A stretch of 64,000 nt of DNA from Alphaproteobacteria bacterium MarineAlpha11_Bin1 (GCA_002937455.1 PTJZ01000010.1:62001-126000); one strand, 5' to 3'; shown: positions 36,088 through 46,136, counted from the stretch's first letter. Numbers and translations are program-made. Notes: generated by a model from the sequence alone, not told the origin.

Positions 36088-36774
36088 TCACTTTATGACG
36101 GGCAGGGTGTTGACGTTGTAGCCGTGTGAAATCTTACGGCCGGTCTTAGGATCCTCAATCTCTATATCGAATCGATCAGCTGGTCGGATTCCGCCGATCG
36201 CCGCTAGAGTGCCGCAATACATGGCCATACCATGGGGAAGAACAGTTTGGCCTGGGAGGTAAAGGCCGATCAATTCCTCCGGTTGTCGCATCGCGGTGAC
36301 GCTACCATCCTGATACAGATTTTTTTTACCGTTTTCGGTTGCCCAACTACGGATCAGCAAATCGTCGAAATGATCGGAGACATCAGAATAACGCCACAAC
36401 GATCGCGAGACAGGCTTCAGGCACATCTGTTTAGAAACAGGGACGGAGTAGGTCTCTACCTCTCGGTCAGTATGATCCGATCCGACCCCAATCAGCATAC
36501 CGTCATCGTTACCGATTAGGACGAACTCGACTTCGCCCGACGAGGTGTTTCCTAAAAATTGGAGATCTTCGTGATTAGAAAAATTTTCGGAAGCGACGCG
36601 ATAAAAACACGGCACCGAACTGGGACGAGGAACTCCCAATTCTTCCAATTCAACAATGTGTTTTTCAAGCGCGTCAACATCGCGGCCGGTCCAGCCGGCT
36701 ATCACGAGTTCGGCGATGTGGATCTGCTTGATTGTGCCTTCCGGCTTAATCATGAACTCCAATGTGATCGGCAA
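36088..36774 (-). CDS. DUF2848 family protein
   Basis: A 228-aa soluble protein matching DUF2848, with features such as LVIAGWTGRDVDALEKHI at the start, LGVPRPSSVPCFYR, and a C-terminal FDIEIEDPKTGRKISHGYNV. The family has no proven function; its C-terminal end resembles the strands of fumarylacetoacetate-hydrolase-like folds. With the cupin and amidase it forms a co-oriented trio, suggesting turnover of an amide-containing organic acid. The divergent neighbour is an MFS transporter. Confidence 0.8.
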   Translation of the reverse strand: MPITLEFMIKPEGTIKQIHIAELVIAGWTGRDVDALEKHIVELEELGVPRPSSVPCFYRVASENFSNHEDLQFLGNTSSGEVEFVLIGNDDGMLIGVGSDHTDREVETYSVPVSKQMCLKPVSRSLWRYSDVSDHFDDLLIRSWATENGKKNLYQDGSVTAMRQPEELIGLYLPGQTVLPHGMAMYCGTLAAIGGIRPADRFDIEIEDPKTGRKISHGYNVNTLPVIK

Positions 36775-37037
36775 AATTAGCTCCTTAACTTCAAGTTGTG
36801 TAACCTACTCGTCGTCATTTCTTGTGGCAATATATGGCGCACAACCTTATGTGCACCGGGCTGTATGTTTCTGCTAACATTTTGTGCCTGCAGAGGCCGT
36901 GTCATTGAGGTTGGCCAAAAAAAGTGTGGTTTCTCCATCGCTGTCGAGAAATACCTGCCATTATCGATAGCTCAATAAAGGGGCTGCCTATCTTCGCTAA
37001 AAGTAAAAGAGTAGCGGCCAAAGAAGGGTCAAACTTG

Positions 37038-38288
37038 ATGTCTTTAAAACATGCACCACCGTCTAGTTTTAAAGTTATTCTCCGCGTATTTCTACCTTTC
37101 GGATGCGGATACTACCTGTCTTATCTATACCGCACGATTAACGCGGTGATCTCAGAAAATCTTACTGTAGAGCTTACACTCGGTCCTGCGGGGCTAGGAC
37201 TACTGACCAGTCTTTACCTAATTGCCTTTGCTTCGTCGCAGATTCCCCTCGGTGTCGCCTTGGACCGTTATGGACCGCGAAAGGTGAATGCTTTGTTACT
37301 GATGTTCGCAGCAGCGGGCGCAGCAGTGTTTTCTATCGCGGAATCATTCGGACTACTAATGGTTGGACGCGCCCTGATCGGTTTCGGGGTATCTGCTGCC
37401 CTTATGTCGGCGCTTAAGGCAAACGCATTATGGTTTCCCAGCGATCGGATCCCGCTTATGAATAATCTGATTGGGGCTTTCGGTGCCTTGGGGGCTGTTT
37501 CAGCAACACGCCCTGTTGAGGTTATGCTTCATACCACTGAATGGAGAGATATCTTCGGAGGCCTCGCCGTCGTTACAGTGATCGTATCATTGATGGTCCT
37601 GATCTTGGTGCCGGAAAAGAGAGAGATGAGCCAAAGGAGCGAGAGCTTTGGTATGCAATTGAAGGGTTACGGGCGAGTGATCCGCGATATCTTTTTCTGG
37701 CGAATCACGTTGATCTTCTCATTCAGTTATACGGCGTTTGTATCCTACCAAACGTTATGGGCAGACCCCTGGTTGAGGGATGTTGCCGGGCTCGACCAAA
37801 CAGAGCGGGCCAACTATTTGCTCGCCATTCAGCTGGGGTTCTTGGTCGGATTGTTGTTAACAGGCGCGCTCGCGGATCTCCTGAGAAGGACCCGATTCCA
37901 GGCGGTCCATGTGTTCGGCACGTGTATACTAATATTTGTAGGCACTCAGGTTTTGCTTGCCCTCGGTACAACGTCGGGGCTAGCAGCGCTTTGGTTCCTT
38001 TTCGGGCTCCTTTCATCTGCTATTTATTTGGCTTATGCCGTTCAGACCGCGCATTTTCCAGCTGAGATGACTGGCAGGGCAATTACAGCCATGAATTTCT
38101 TCATGTTTGTGCTTGCCTTTTTCTGCCAATGGAGCATCGGTGGGATAATCGAATCCTTTACACCGGATCCTGACGGAGGATACTCGCTTGAGGCTCATTC
38201 AACAGCACTGGGCATCATTATAGTGGTTCAAGTGCTGTGTTATGTTAACTTTATACTTCCGGGCCTGAGAAAGAAAAAGAATGGCTGA
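37038..38288 (+). CDS. MFS transporter, tandem copy 1
   Basis: A 416-aa twelve-helix major facilitator. I chose ATG 37038 (gaaggg upstream), which aligns with the start of copy 2; the in-frame ATG at 36924 would add 38 hydrophilic residues. It carries the MFS loop 2-3 motif as GVALDRYGPRKV. The N-terminal FLPFGCGYYLSYLYRTINAVI is nearly repeated in copy 2. The end overlaps copy 2 by 8 bases. The substrate is unknown, probably an organic acid by context. Confidence 0.86.
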   Translation: MSLKHAPPSSFKVILRVFLPFGCGYYLSYLYRTINAVISENLTVELTLGPAGLGLLTSLYLIAFASSQIPLGVALDRYGPRKVNALLLMFAAAGAAVFSIAESFGLLMVGRALIGFGVSAALMSALKANALWFPSDRIPLMNNLIGAFGALGAVSATRPVEVMLHTTEWRDIFGGLAVVTVIVSLMVLILVPEKREMSQRSESFGMQLKGYGRVIRDIFFWRITLIFSFSYTAFVSYQTLWADPWLRDVAGLDQTERANYLLAIQLGFLVGLLLTGALADLLRRTRFQAVHVFGTCILIFVGTQVLLALGTTSGLAALWFLFGLLSSAIYLAYAVQTAHFPAEMTGRAITAMNFFMFVLAFFCQWSIGGIIESFTPDPDGGYSLEAHSTALGIIIVVQVLCYVNFILPGLRKKKNG

Positions 38289-39558
38289 ACCAGCTGCCGT
38301 TCCCGTCGCGCCTGCCGCAAGGCCACTTTATGTGCTCGTCTTGACTATTCTGATGCCTTTCGGTGTTGGTTACTACATGTCTTATCTGTTCCGTACGGTT
38401 AACGCGATTATCTCGCCTCAGATTGTGTTGGATGTGGGGCTCTCCCCATCGGCCTTAGGCTTTATGACTGCGGCGTACTTCATTACCTTCGCCGCAGTGC
38501 AACTGCCCCTCGGAATTGTGCTTGACAAGTACGGACCTCGCAAAGTGCAGACGGCGTTACTGATGGTTGCGGCGGCAGGTGCGGCGACATTTGCTGTAGG
38601 AACCGACGCTCTGACACTTATCATTGGCCGTGGTCTCATCGGGCTAGGCGTCTCGGCTTGTCTAATGGCGGCGCTTAAAACTAACGTGCTTTGGTTTCCC
38701 AAAAAGAAAATTCCGTTGGTCAATGGCGTGATATTCGCATTCGGGACCATTGGGGCGCTCTCGACAACAGTACCGATGGAACTCCTTATACAGACGGTGG
38801 ACTGGAGGACAGTATTCTGGTGGCTGGCCGGTCTTTCAATTATTTCGGGCCTACTGATCTTATTTGTGGTCCCGGAACGACCACCGGCGACGGAGATGAA
38901 CCTCAGTCAGCCAGTTTTTAAAGCGCAGCTGTCGGACTTGAAGATCGTATACGGAAGCGCGTATTTCTGGCGGCTCTCGGTCATGGTTTTCCTGCATAAC
39001 GGGGTGTTTCTTTCATATCAGGCGCTGTGGGCAGCACCATGGCTGCGAGACGTTGCGGAATTGGACCGTAGCGGTGTGGCAGACGCTATGTTTATGTTCA
39101 ACATCGGGATGTTCGTGGGTGTTCTATCGATCGGGCTTATTGCAGAACGAGCCCAGAATTTAGGAGTGCCCACAGTAGTTCCTGCGGTGGCAGGTATTGC
39201 CATGTCTCTTATTGTGCAAGTTCTCTTTGCTGCGGCCTGGACCGATTATCCAGCTATCCTTTGCCTTTTATTTGGCTATTTCGGATCCTCGTCTACTTTG
39301 GCCTATGCGGTATTAAATCAAAAATTTCCTCATCGACTTACGGGCAGGGTAAATACGGCGCAGAATATGCTTACGTTTATTGCCGCCTTTGCGACTCAAT
39401 GGTTAGTGGGCGTAACTATCGGTCTTTATCCTGCGCCGGGCGAAGGGCTTTATAGCGCTGACGGGCATCAGGTTGCGCTGGCTATCCTAATTGCCGTTGA
39501 AGTCGCGGGTTTCATCTATTTTCTATGGCCTCGAAATACCCCCGATCCGCCGCTATGA
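38281..39558 (+). CDS. MFS transporter, tandem copy 2
   Basis: A 425-aa paralogue of the preceding transporter, with LMPFGVGYYMSYLFRTVNAII at the start, GIVLDKYGPRKVQTAL in the 2-3 loop and an equivalent LTGRVNTAQNM late motif. The start lies 8 bases inside the previous gene and the stop overlaps a Nudix start by ATGA, so the three are translationally coupled. The pair may form a heterodimer or divide related substrates between them. Confidence 0.86.
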   Translation: MAEPAAVPVAPAARPLYVLVLTILMPFGVGYYMSYLFRTVNAIISPQIVLDVGLSPSALGFMTAAYFITFAAVQLPLGIVLDKYGPRKVQTALLMVAAAGAATFAVGTDALTLIIGRGLIGLGVSACLMAALKTNVLWFPKKKIPLVNGVIFAFGTIGALSTTVPMELLIQTVDWRTVFWWLAGLSIISGLLILFVVPERPPATEMNLSQPVFKAQLSDLKIVYGSAYFWRLSVMVFLHNGVFLSYQALWAAPWLRDVAELDRSGVADAMFMFNIGMFVGVLSIGLIAERAQNLGVPTVVPAVAGIAMSLIVQVLFAAAWTDYPAILCLLFGYFGSSSTLAYAVLNQKFPHRLTGRVNTAQNMLTFIAAFATQWLVGVTIGLYPAPGEGLYSADGHQVALAILIAVEVAGFIYFLWPRNTPDPPL

Positions 39559-39998
39559 ACCCCAGAGAGTATCCCACTCAACCCGTTTGCGGCGTCGGCG
39601 TAGTTTGCCTGAGAGACGATAAAGTTCTGCTGGTGAAACGGGCCAAGGCTCCAATTACTTGGCAATGGTCTATCCCTGGCGGTGGGCAGGAACTTGGCGA
39701 GACTACCCGAACGGCGGCGTTGCGAGAACTACAGGAGGAAACCGGAGTGGATGCGGAGTTGATCGGGCTCATAGACGTTATTGACACGATCCGGGAGGAC
39801 GATAGCGGGCGAATTCAATATCATTATACCCTAGTTGATTTTGTAGCGGTCTGGACGAGTGGAGAACCCGTAGCCGATGACGATGTATCTGATGCGAGAT
39901 GGGTGCCTTTGTCAGAGATAGAAAAGTACGACCTATGGTTCGAAACAATCCGAGTAATTCGAAAAGCAGTAAAGATCCGGGGTGAGATTGATTCTTGA
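39555..39998 (+). CDS. Nudix hydrolase
   Basis: A 147-aa Nudix-fold hydrolase. The Nudix box is GGGQELGETTRTAALRELQEETGV, complete with RELxEE. I chose ATG 39555 (ATGA overlap with the MFS stop) rather than ATG 39525, which would add ten residues inside the MFS gene. It is ADP-ribose pyrophosphatase-like in general appearance (VCGVGVVCLRDDKVLLVKRAK). Coupling to two transporters suggests clean-up of a nucleotide derivative, but the substrate is unknown. Confidence 0.88.
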   Translation: MNPREYPTQPVCGVGVVCLRDDKVLLVKRAKAPITWQWSIPGGGQELGETTRTAALRELQEETGVDAELIGLIDVIDTIREDDSGRIQYHYTLVDFVAVWTSGEPVADDDVSDARWVPLSEIEKYDLWFETIRVIRKAVKIRGEIDS

Positions 39999-40121
39999 TA
40001 GAATAGAGGTTCGAATTGAAACATACTTAGAGCTTGGTTTTCATTCATGCTCCGGGTTCAAAGTTATAAAGCTACTCCTGCGTGACGACGGCGGACTGGT
40101 TCCTTATCTGTGACAAAAACA

Positions 40122-41096
40122 ATGCGTGCGGTTATCGTTGAAAGGCCTGGAGGCCCGGAGGTGCTTCAGCTGCGAGATGACTGGCCTCGTCCAAATCCGA
40201 AGGACGGCCATATTCTGATCCGAATTATGGCCTTCGGCCTTAATCGGGGTGAGATATATACCCGTCTCGGTTATTCTCCCAGTGTTCAGTTTCCGCGTGT
40301 GTTAGGGATAGAATGCGCTGGCGTCGTTGAAGCGGCGCCGGCTACTGCATTTAACCAGGGACAGATCGTGGTTGCCACTACTGGAGGAATGGGGCGTGCA
40401 TTTGACGGCTCCTATGCTGAGTTCGTAAACGTCCCGGCCCATTGTGTTCATGCCGTGAACACGAATCTCTCTTGGTCCCAGCTTGCCTCTGTACCGGAGG
40501 TATTCCACACGGCTTGGGGTGCCCTAATGCCAGCGATGGGAGTTTCACGAGGTCAGTCGTTGCTTATCCGGGGCGGGTCTTCATCGGTCGGATTGGTAGC
40601 CGCCAATCTTGCAAGGGAACGAGGCCTTAGCATTATATCGACGACACGGGATCCAACAAAGTCAGATTTACTGAAGAGTTTCGGGGTCGATTTCGTTATT
40701 ACAGATAATGGGCAAATTGGGCCAAGGGTTAGGGAGTTGGTTTCCGAGGGTGTCGACGCCATGCTCGATCTGGTTGGGACAAACGTGATTGAGGATTCTT
40801 TTTTATGCGTCCGCCGAGGCGGTATACTCTGTATGGCAGGGTTATTGGGGGGCGAATGGGAGATAAAAAACTTCGTCCCAGGTGCGACGATACCATCCAC
40901 GACAAAGTTTACTTATTTCTCAAGCTCCATGACACCGATGCCGAACTGGGCTCTAGAAGATTACATAGCTGGTATCAAAAGTGACAAGTATCGGTTACCT
41001 CTCGACCGTGTTTTCCGGCTCGAAGAGATACAAAAGGCGCATTCCTATATGGAAGCAAATGCGGCAGCAGGAAAGATCGTGATAGACCTAACATGA
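40122..41096 (+). CDS. MDR superfamily zinc-free oxidoreductase (quinone oxidoreductase-like)
   Basis: A 324-aa medium-chain dehydrogenase/reductase. The GroES-like N-domain (RAVIVERPGGPEVLQL) is followed by a Rossmann domain with an altered glycine motif (RGGSSSVGLVAANLARERG). Structural and catalytic zinc ligands of alcohol dehydrogenases are absent, as in quinone oxidoreductases. I prefer ATG 40122 to GTG 40110. The stop overlaps the next MFS gene (ATGA). Confidence 0.86.
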   Translation: MRAVIVERPGGPEVLQLRDDWPRPNPKDGHILIRIMAFGLNRGEIYTRLGYSPSVQFPRVLGIECAGVVEAAPATAFNQGQIVVATTGGMGRAFDGSYAEFVNVPAHCVHAVNTNLSWSQLASVPEVFHTAWGALMPAMGVSRGQSLLIRGGSSSVGLVAANLARERGLSIISTTRDPTKSDLLKSFGVDFVITDNGQIGPRVRELVSEGVDAMLDLVGTNVIEDSFLCVRRGGILCMAGLLGGEWEIKNFVPGATIPSTTKFTYFSSSMTPMPNWALEDYIAGIKSDKYRLPLDRVFRLEEIQKAHSYMEANAAAGKIVIDLT

Positions 41097-42319
41097 CTAA
41101 TCCGGTTTTTCTCGTTGGAGCATTTGGCCTCGCGTTAGTGCTGACACTGATGGGCTTTATGGCTCCGGCAGCTGTACTGAGTGAAATTATCTCTGTTTGG
41201 AATTTATCCAATGCCCAGGCCGGCTGGTTGGGTGGTGCCCTTTTCATTGGATACATAGCGACAGTGCCCATTCTGACCGCTTACACTGACCGCATTGATC
41301 CCAAGCATATCTATCTAACCTTTGCCGTCGTAGGTGCTATCGGTAATTTCGGATTTGCCTTCGTCGCTGACGATTTGTGGTCTGGAGTTGGATTTCGGGT
41401 GTTAACAGGGGTTGGCTTGGCAGGAACTTTCATGCCTGGCCTAAAAGCGTTGTCTGATCAGTTGCCGCCCGGGCGGGTTCAACAGCGTGGTTCTACATAC
41501 TATTCATCATTTTTTGCACTTGGGTCGGGGGGTTCCATTCTTATTGCCGGCGTAAGCGCCCAGTATCTCGACTGGCAATGGCCATTCGCATTTGCGGGCA
41601 TTGGAGGATTGGTCGCTTTTACCATCATCTCTATTGTTCTCCCGGCTAAACAACCGGAACCGGTGGCTAAAAGTATGGGTGCGGCTCTCGATTTTCGTCC
41701 AGTCCTGCGGGATCGGGCTGTTATGTCCTATGTTTTCTCGTCCTTTGGGACAGCATGGGAAGTTTTCTCGGCACGCGTCTGGCTAGTTACTTTTTTTATG
41801 TTCATCCAATCACGGTTGCCGGCGGATCAGGTGGGTTGGCCCCCGCCCGTCTGGGCCACTTTGGTGGCGCTTATCGGGGTGCCGGCGGCTATGATAGTGG
41901 GGGAACTATGTGTCCGTTATGAACGCCAGAAGATCTTAATGATAGTTGCTATCGTGTCCGCGCTTTTAGCGGGGATGATTGGCGTTTTGGTTGATGGCGG
42001 CTACGAGTTGACTATACTGCTCTGTTTGGTGTTCGGAATTTCTTCCTACGGTCGCAGTGCTGCGATAAATGCTGGGACGATTGCCGCCGCAGACCCCGCC
42101 CGGCGCGGCAGCGCTCTGGCGGTTCTAGCTTTCATAGGGTTTTCCGGCGGGGTCATCGGTCCTCTTGCTTTTGGCTTGGCTCTAGATACATTCGGCGGGG
42201 CAGCCGAACCACTGGCTTGGAAAATTGCTATGGCGGTAATCGCTGTCGGCGGCATAATTACTTTACTGTCTTTACACTTGGGCGCCAAAGCGAGGAAATC
42301 GAGGGTAACAACAGTATGA
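41093..42319 (+). CDS. MFS transporter (YbfB/CynX-like)
   Basis: A 408-aa twelve-helix major facilitator, overlapping the MDR gene by ATGA. Motifs include WNLSNAQAGWLGGALFIGYI near the start and RVLTGVGLAGTFMPGLKALSDQLPPG, typical of the cyanate/sugar-export-like group. The substrate is unknown; coupling to a reductase suggests uptake or export of its substrate or product. Confidence 0.85.
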   Translation: MTNPVFLVGAFGLALVLTLMGFMAPAAVLSEIISVWNLSNAQAGWLGGALFIGYIATVPILTAYTDRIDPKHIYLTFAVVGAIGNFGFAFVADDLWSGVGFRVLTGVGLAGTFMPGLKALSDQLPPGRVQQRGSTYYSSFFALGSGGSILIAGVSAQYLDWQWPFAFAGIGGLVAFTIISIVLPAKQPEPVAKSMGAALDFRPVLRDRAVMSYVFSSFGTAWEVFSARVWLVTFFMFIQSRLPADQVGWPPPVWATLVALIGVPAAMIVGELCVRYERQKILMIVAIVSALLAGMIGVLVDGGYELTILLCLVFGISSYGRSAAINAGTIAAADPARRGSALAVLAFIGFSGGVIGPLAFGLALDTFGGAAEPLAWKIAMAVIAVGGIITLLSLHLGAKARKSRVTTV

Positions 42320-42510
42320 TCTCATCATGGTTAAGATTCCTAGACGTTCGATAAAATAGGAGATCATGCAACATAACTGAAAAATAGGTTGTGTTATTAG
42401 CACACAAATATTTGAAAATAATACTTCTTCAAAATGTATTCTCTAAAGGGAACCTTGGCGCCTAGGCTATTCTCTTTCCGCAGAACTTGCTTAGATTACA
42501 TGAGATATGA

Positions 42511-43623
42511 TTAAAAAATCTTCCCTCGTTCATACTGAACGGGCCAATCTATATTTGTTGACTGAAGTTTTGTAGCTGCATGCAAAGGCCAGTATGGATT
42601 GGTGAGAAGTGTCCGCCCAAGGACGATTAGGTCGGCACGTCCATTGGCAATGATTTCTTCACAGAAATCTGGGCTATGAAGTAGCCCAACGGCCGCAGTC
42701 CTAATGCCTGTATGGCGTTTGATTTGGTCTGCGAAGGGGACCTGATAACCGGGGTGAGTTGGAATCTGCTGACTTGGATGGTTGCCACCGGATGAGCAAT
42801 CTATTAGGTCAACGTCCCCCCGGTCGCTGATCCAGCCGGCGACTTTCACTACATCTTCAGTCGTCAATCCTCCGTCCACCCAATCGGTACACGATAGTCG
42901 CAGAAATAAGGGAAGATCAGGCGGCCATGTATCGCGGACAGCATCTAGTGTTTCCATCAAGAACCGGGCCCGGTTTTCCAAGGATCCACCGTAATCATCA
43001 GAGCGGTCATTGCTGAGCGGGGATAAGAAACTGTGCCCTAGGTATCCGTGGGCAGCGTGGATTTCTAGCAGTTTGAATCCCGCCTCGTATGCCCTGCGGG
43101 CCGCTGCGTTGAAGTCGCCAAGAACCCTTTCTATCATCTTAGTGTCCATGGAGAGCGGTGGGTGCCAATCATCGTAGGGTTTGTCCGTTGGAGCGATCGT
43201 TTGCCAACCGCTCGGATCACTGGGGGGGAGCGACTGCGTTCCTTCCCAAGGCCGGGATGTTGATGCCTTTCGCCCGGCATGACCGATTTGGATTCCCGGG
43301 ACCGCACCCTGTTTGGAAATAAATTCGACAGTGCGCTTAAAAGCATCGCGTTGTTCATCTGTCCAGATGCCAAGACAGTGAGGGGTAATACGCCCTTCCG
43401 GTGAAACGTGCGTCGCCTCGGTGAAAACAATCCCGGCGCCGCCCACTGCACGACTACATAGGTGAACATGATGCCATTCTTCGAGCATGCCGTCTGTTGA
43501 CGAATATTGACACATTGGCGACATCATAACTCTGTTGCGTGCTGTCACCGATCTGAATGTTATTCGACGGAACAGGTGAGGATTGCTATCCCGCTGAAGC
43601 ACGCGGCGCGTGTTCTCGGTCAT
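42511..43623 (-). CDS. Old yellow enzyme family NADH:flavin oxidoreductase (YqjM-like)
   Basis: A 370-aa FMN-dependent ene-reductase or dealkylating dehydrogenase of the OYE family. Seen: FRSVTARNRVMMSPMCQYSS, QIGHAGRKAS (thermophilic-like YqjM class), HAAHGYLGHSFLSPLSNDRSDDYGGSLENRARF, and a C-terminal VLGRTLLTNPYW. The HAAHGYL segment holds the substrate-binding His-x-x-His pair. It probably reduces an activated C=C bond in an aromatic or terpenoid catabolite. Confidence 0.92.
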   Translation of the reverse strand: MTENTRRVLQRDSNPHLFRRITFRSVTARNRVMMSPMCQYSSTDGMLEEWHHVHLCSRAVGGAGIVFTEATHVSPEGRITPHCLGIWTDEQRDAFKRTVEFISKQGAVPGIQIGHAGRKASTSRPWEGTQSLPPSDPSGWQTIAPTDKPYDDWHPPLSMDTKMIERVLGDFNAAARRAYEAGFKLLEIHAAHGYLGHSFLSPLSNDRSDDYGGSLENRARFLMETLDAVRDTWPPDLPLFLRLSCTDWVDGGLTTEDVVKVAGWISDRGDVDLIDCSSGGNHPSQQIPTHPGYQVPFADQIKRHTGIRTAAVGLLHSPDFCEEIIANGRADLIVLGRTLLTNPYWPLHAATKLQSTNIDWPVQYERGKIF

Positions 43624-43736
43624 GGTCGATCCGGTCAGAGGTTCAAATCGAAGGAATCATTATCATACCGATTTAAAACAAGTTTTTCCACAAAAAATCC
43701 GGAAAATACAAGCATGATAATATGAAGAAAAATACC

Positions 43737-44069
43737 CTAAAAGACCCGTTCGGTCATAAACGCCTGATGCGTAACCTCACCGTCGAAATAGGGGAAATTA
43801 CTGAAATCATGCCGGGCTTCCGCACGGGCGGAAGATGCAAGCGCGTTATTTAGCGTGGGTAGGTCTTTGAAAGTCATTTCTGCAATCAACAGATTTCCAT
43901 CCGGGTTGACTGGGAACGGGTCGGAAGAGGCGGCTCCCTGGTGGAGGGTTAGTGCAACTATTCCTGGTAATCTCTGTAATATCGGCGCATGTTTTTTTTG
44001 GTAGTGGGAGATGAATTGCGATTTATTAGCGGCGGTACCTTGGTAACGAACAATATAGGAAGCGGTCAT
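43737..44069 (-). CDS. EthD family protein
   Basis: A 110-aa dimeric alpha/beta-barrel (ferredoxin-like) protein of the EthD type, named after a small protein needed for ether degradation. N-terminal SYIVRYQGTAANKSQFISHYQKKHAPIL is the family mark. It lies between the OYE gene and the divergent NIPSNAP gene; the exact role is unknown. Confidence 0.78.
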   Translation of the reverse strand: MTASYIVRYQGTAANKSQFISHYQKKHAPILQRLPGIVALTLHQGAASSDPFPVNPDGNLLIAEMTFKDLPTLNNALASSARAEARHDFSNFPYFDGEVTHQAFMTERVF

Positions 44070-44304
44070 TGGAATTTCCGATAATAGGGAAGATGGACGG
44101 GTAATGTATGACTAACTTGTCGATATTGGCCGGGGTGTCAACTGAGCGTTGGTTCCCTCTCTGGATTTATTTCAGAGTTTTAATGCAGATACGGATTTGG
44201 AATACGTCGGGTATGGTAAAGATGCTGAATTTGGTGGGGAGGGTGGCAACGCGACTCGAACGCTGCCATACCAATACTCGAGAGACATTAATACGAGTAG
44301 AAAG

Positions 44305-45012
44305 ATGATATTTGAACGACGCGCTTACACGATGGAACCCGGTCACGTTACAGCCTTCGATCAAGCTCAGATCGACAGGGGTTTCGACCTGGTTAAAAGC
44401 TATATGGATCGGTTGGTGGGCTACTTTTCTACCAGCACTGGGACGATCGACCAAGTTATTCATCTTTATCGTTACGATACCCTCGAAGATTGGGACACGC
44501 GGCTGCGAGGTCTGTACGCCATCCCCGAGCTAACGCCATACTTCGTTAATACGCGTAAGATTATTCGCCAACAGGTAAACGGATTCTTCGAGTTGCTGCC
44601 TTTGGAATCTCTGAACCCCATGTGGGCGGGCGGGCATGACTGGCTTCCGGAGACCGGGGCGAAACTGACCAGCCTTACAAGCGAACGTGTGATCGAAGAA
44701 CGGGCCTTTCAGCTTCGTCCGGGCGGCATTCCTGCGTTTATCAAAGCCTGCAATGCAAGTGGTGTGAAGGCGCTGGATATTATGGCCGGGCGCACGATAG
44801 GCGCTTTCATGTCTATGACCGGGCCACTTCATAATATAACGCTATGGTGGTGGTTCCAGAATTCGGCCGACCGGGCGGCAAGGATCGCCGAACTCAATGA
44901 GGATAAAGACTGGCATAATTTTTTATTGAAAATAACGCCCCTATTGATCGAACAGTCCGGCCTATTGATGACGCCACGTCCCATCCCTGAAATGTCGCCG
45001 CTATTCCGTTAA
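44305..45012 (+). CDS. NIPSNAP family protein (two tandem domains)
   Basis: A 235-aa cytosolic protein made of two ferredoxin-like NIPSNAP domains: the first begins FERRAYTMEPGHVTAFDQAQ, the second EERAFQLRPGGIPAFI. I chose ATG 44305 because homology starts there; the longer frame from 44149 adds 52 unrelated residues. Members occur beside aromatic and terpene degradation genes, but no enzymatic function is established. It lies 89 bases upstream of the Rieske gene on the same strand. Confidence 0.82.
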   Translation: MIFERRAYTMEPGHVTAFDQAQIDRGFDLVKSYMDRLVGYFSTSTGTIDQVIHLYRYDTLEDWDTRLRGLYAIPELTPYFVNTRKIIRQQVNGFFELLPLESLNPMWAGGHDWLPETGAKLTSLTSERVIEERAFQLRPGGIPAFIKACNASGVKALDIMAGRTIGAFMSMTGPLHNITLWWWFQNSADRAARIAELNEDKDWHNFLLKITPLLIEQSGLLMTPRPIPEMSPLFR

Positions 45013-45101
45013 TCGTTCTTGATTTATAGTCTGGATTAGGCTTTCGCATTGTTATAAGCGCATTATCATTAATGAGCTTTGCCCAAAGGGGAGACAACGT
45101 A

Positions 45102-46136
45102 ATGGCATTCATTAAAAATGCCTGGTACGTGGCGAGTTGGACTCATGATCTTAAGGATGAGCCGTTACCGCAGACAATTCTGAATGAAAAAATTGTCCTT
45201 TGGAGAGGAGAGGATGGGGTCGTCCGGGCAGCGGAGGATGTTTGTCCCCATCGTTTTTTGCCTCTTTCCAAAGGACGAATCGCCGGAAACGATATTCAGT
45301 GTGGCTACCATGGTCTAATTTTTAATGGAAACGGTGAATGTGTTCGGGCACCCACACAGTTGATTCGGCCCGATTGTAGAATCCGGGAATATCCCGTTTT
45401 TGAAACAATGGGTATGGTTTGGATTTGGATGGGAGACACCGCGATCGCCGATATCAGCGAGATCTATGATCTTCCGCAATATCACCAGACAGAGTGGGGC
45501 GTTGCATTCGGCGATGCGCTCGATGTCGAAGCAAATTATCTGCTACTTTGCGACAATTTATGTGATCCGACGCACGTGAATTACGTCCACCCTTCGACGC
45601 TGGGAAACCCGGAGGGAATCAATGCGCCGGTAACACATGAAAGCACGTCATGGGGGGTCGTGACCGAGCGGTTGACGGTTGACTCCGCCCCCACAGGCTT
45701 TGTTGCTGCGTTTGGGGGGCATAACGGCAGAGTCGATATGTGGCAGCGATATCTGATGTATCTACCTTCGGTTTCAATTATCGATTTTGGTGCTACGGCT
45801 GCTGGTACCGGCAACTGGCAGGAAGGCGGAGACGCGCGTATCCAAGTATATTCATGCCATTTTATGACGCCGGTCACTGAAACCCGTACTATTGACCGCT
45901 GGCTGCATGTGCGGAATTTCGAACCTGATGACCAGGCGGTGGGAGAGAATATCAGCGAACAATTTCGCATTGCCTTTGCAGAAGATAAGGAGATTCTGGA
46001 GGCTGTTCAGAAGGAAGAGACGGTCCATGAAGGTCGGCTCAAAATCGGGTTGGATTTAGACGCGTCAGCCGGCCTATTTCGGTTAAAGATCAATCGCCTT
46101 CTTAAAGGAGAGACACCTAATCAATCGGCAAAGTAA
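45102..46136 (+). CDS. Rieske non-heme iron oxygenase, large subunit (vanillate O-demethylase VanA-like)
   Basis: A 344-aa oxygenase component that hydroxylates or O-demethylates an aromatic acid. The Rieske cluster ligands are C48-P-H50 and C67-G-Y-H70. The catalytic domain has the iron motif NLCDPTHVNYVHP with His158 and His163 and the bridging Asp in the preceding CDN/NLCD. I chose ATG 45102 with aggggag upstream; an ATG at 45072 precedes it by ten codons. No VanB-type reductase or ferredoxin is in the window, so electrons must come from elsewhere. Other substrates of the VanA/PobA-like group (for example carbazole, phthalate-type acids) are possible. Confidence 0.88.
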   Translation: MAFIKNAWYVASWTHDLKDEPLPQTILNEKIVLWRGEDGVVRAAEDVCPHRFLPLSKGRIAGNDIQCGYHGLIFNGNGECVRAPTQLIRPDCRIREYPVFETMGMVWIWMGDTAIADISEIYDLPQYHQTEWGVAFGDALDVEANYLLLCDNLCDPTHVNYVHPSTLGNPEGINAPVTHESTSWGVVTERLTVDSAPTGFVAAFGGHNGRVDMWQRYLMYLPSVSIIDFGATAAGTGNWQEGGDARIQVYSCHFMTPVTETRTIDRWLHVRNFEPDDQAVGENISEQFRIAFAEDKEILEAVQKEETVHEGRLKIGLDLDASAGLFRLKINRLLKGETPNQSAK

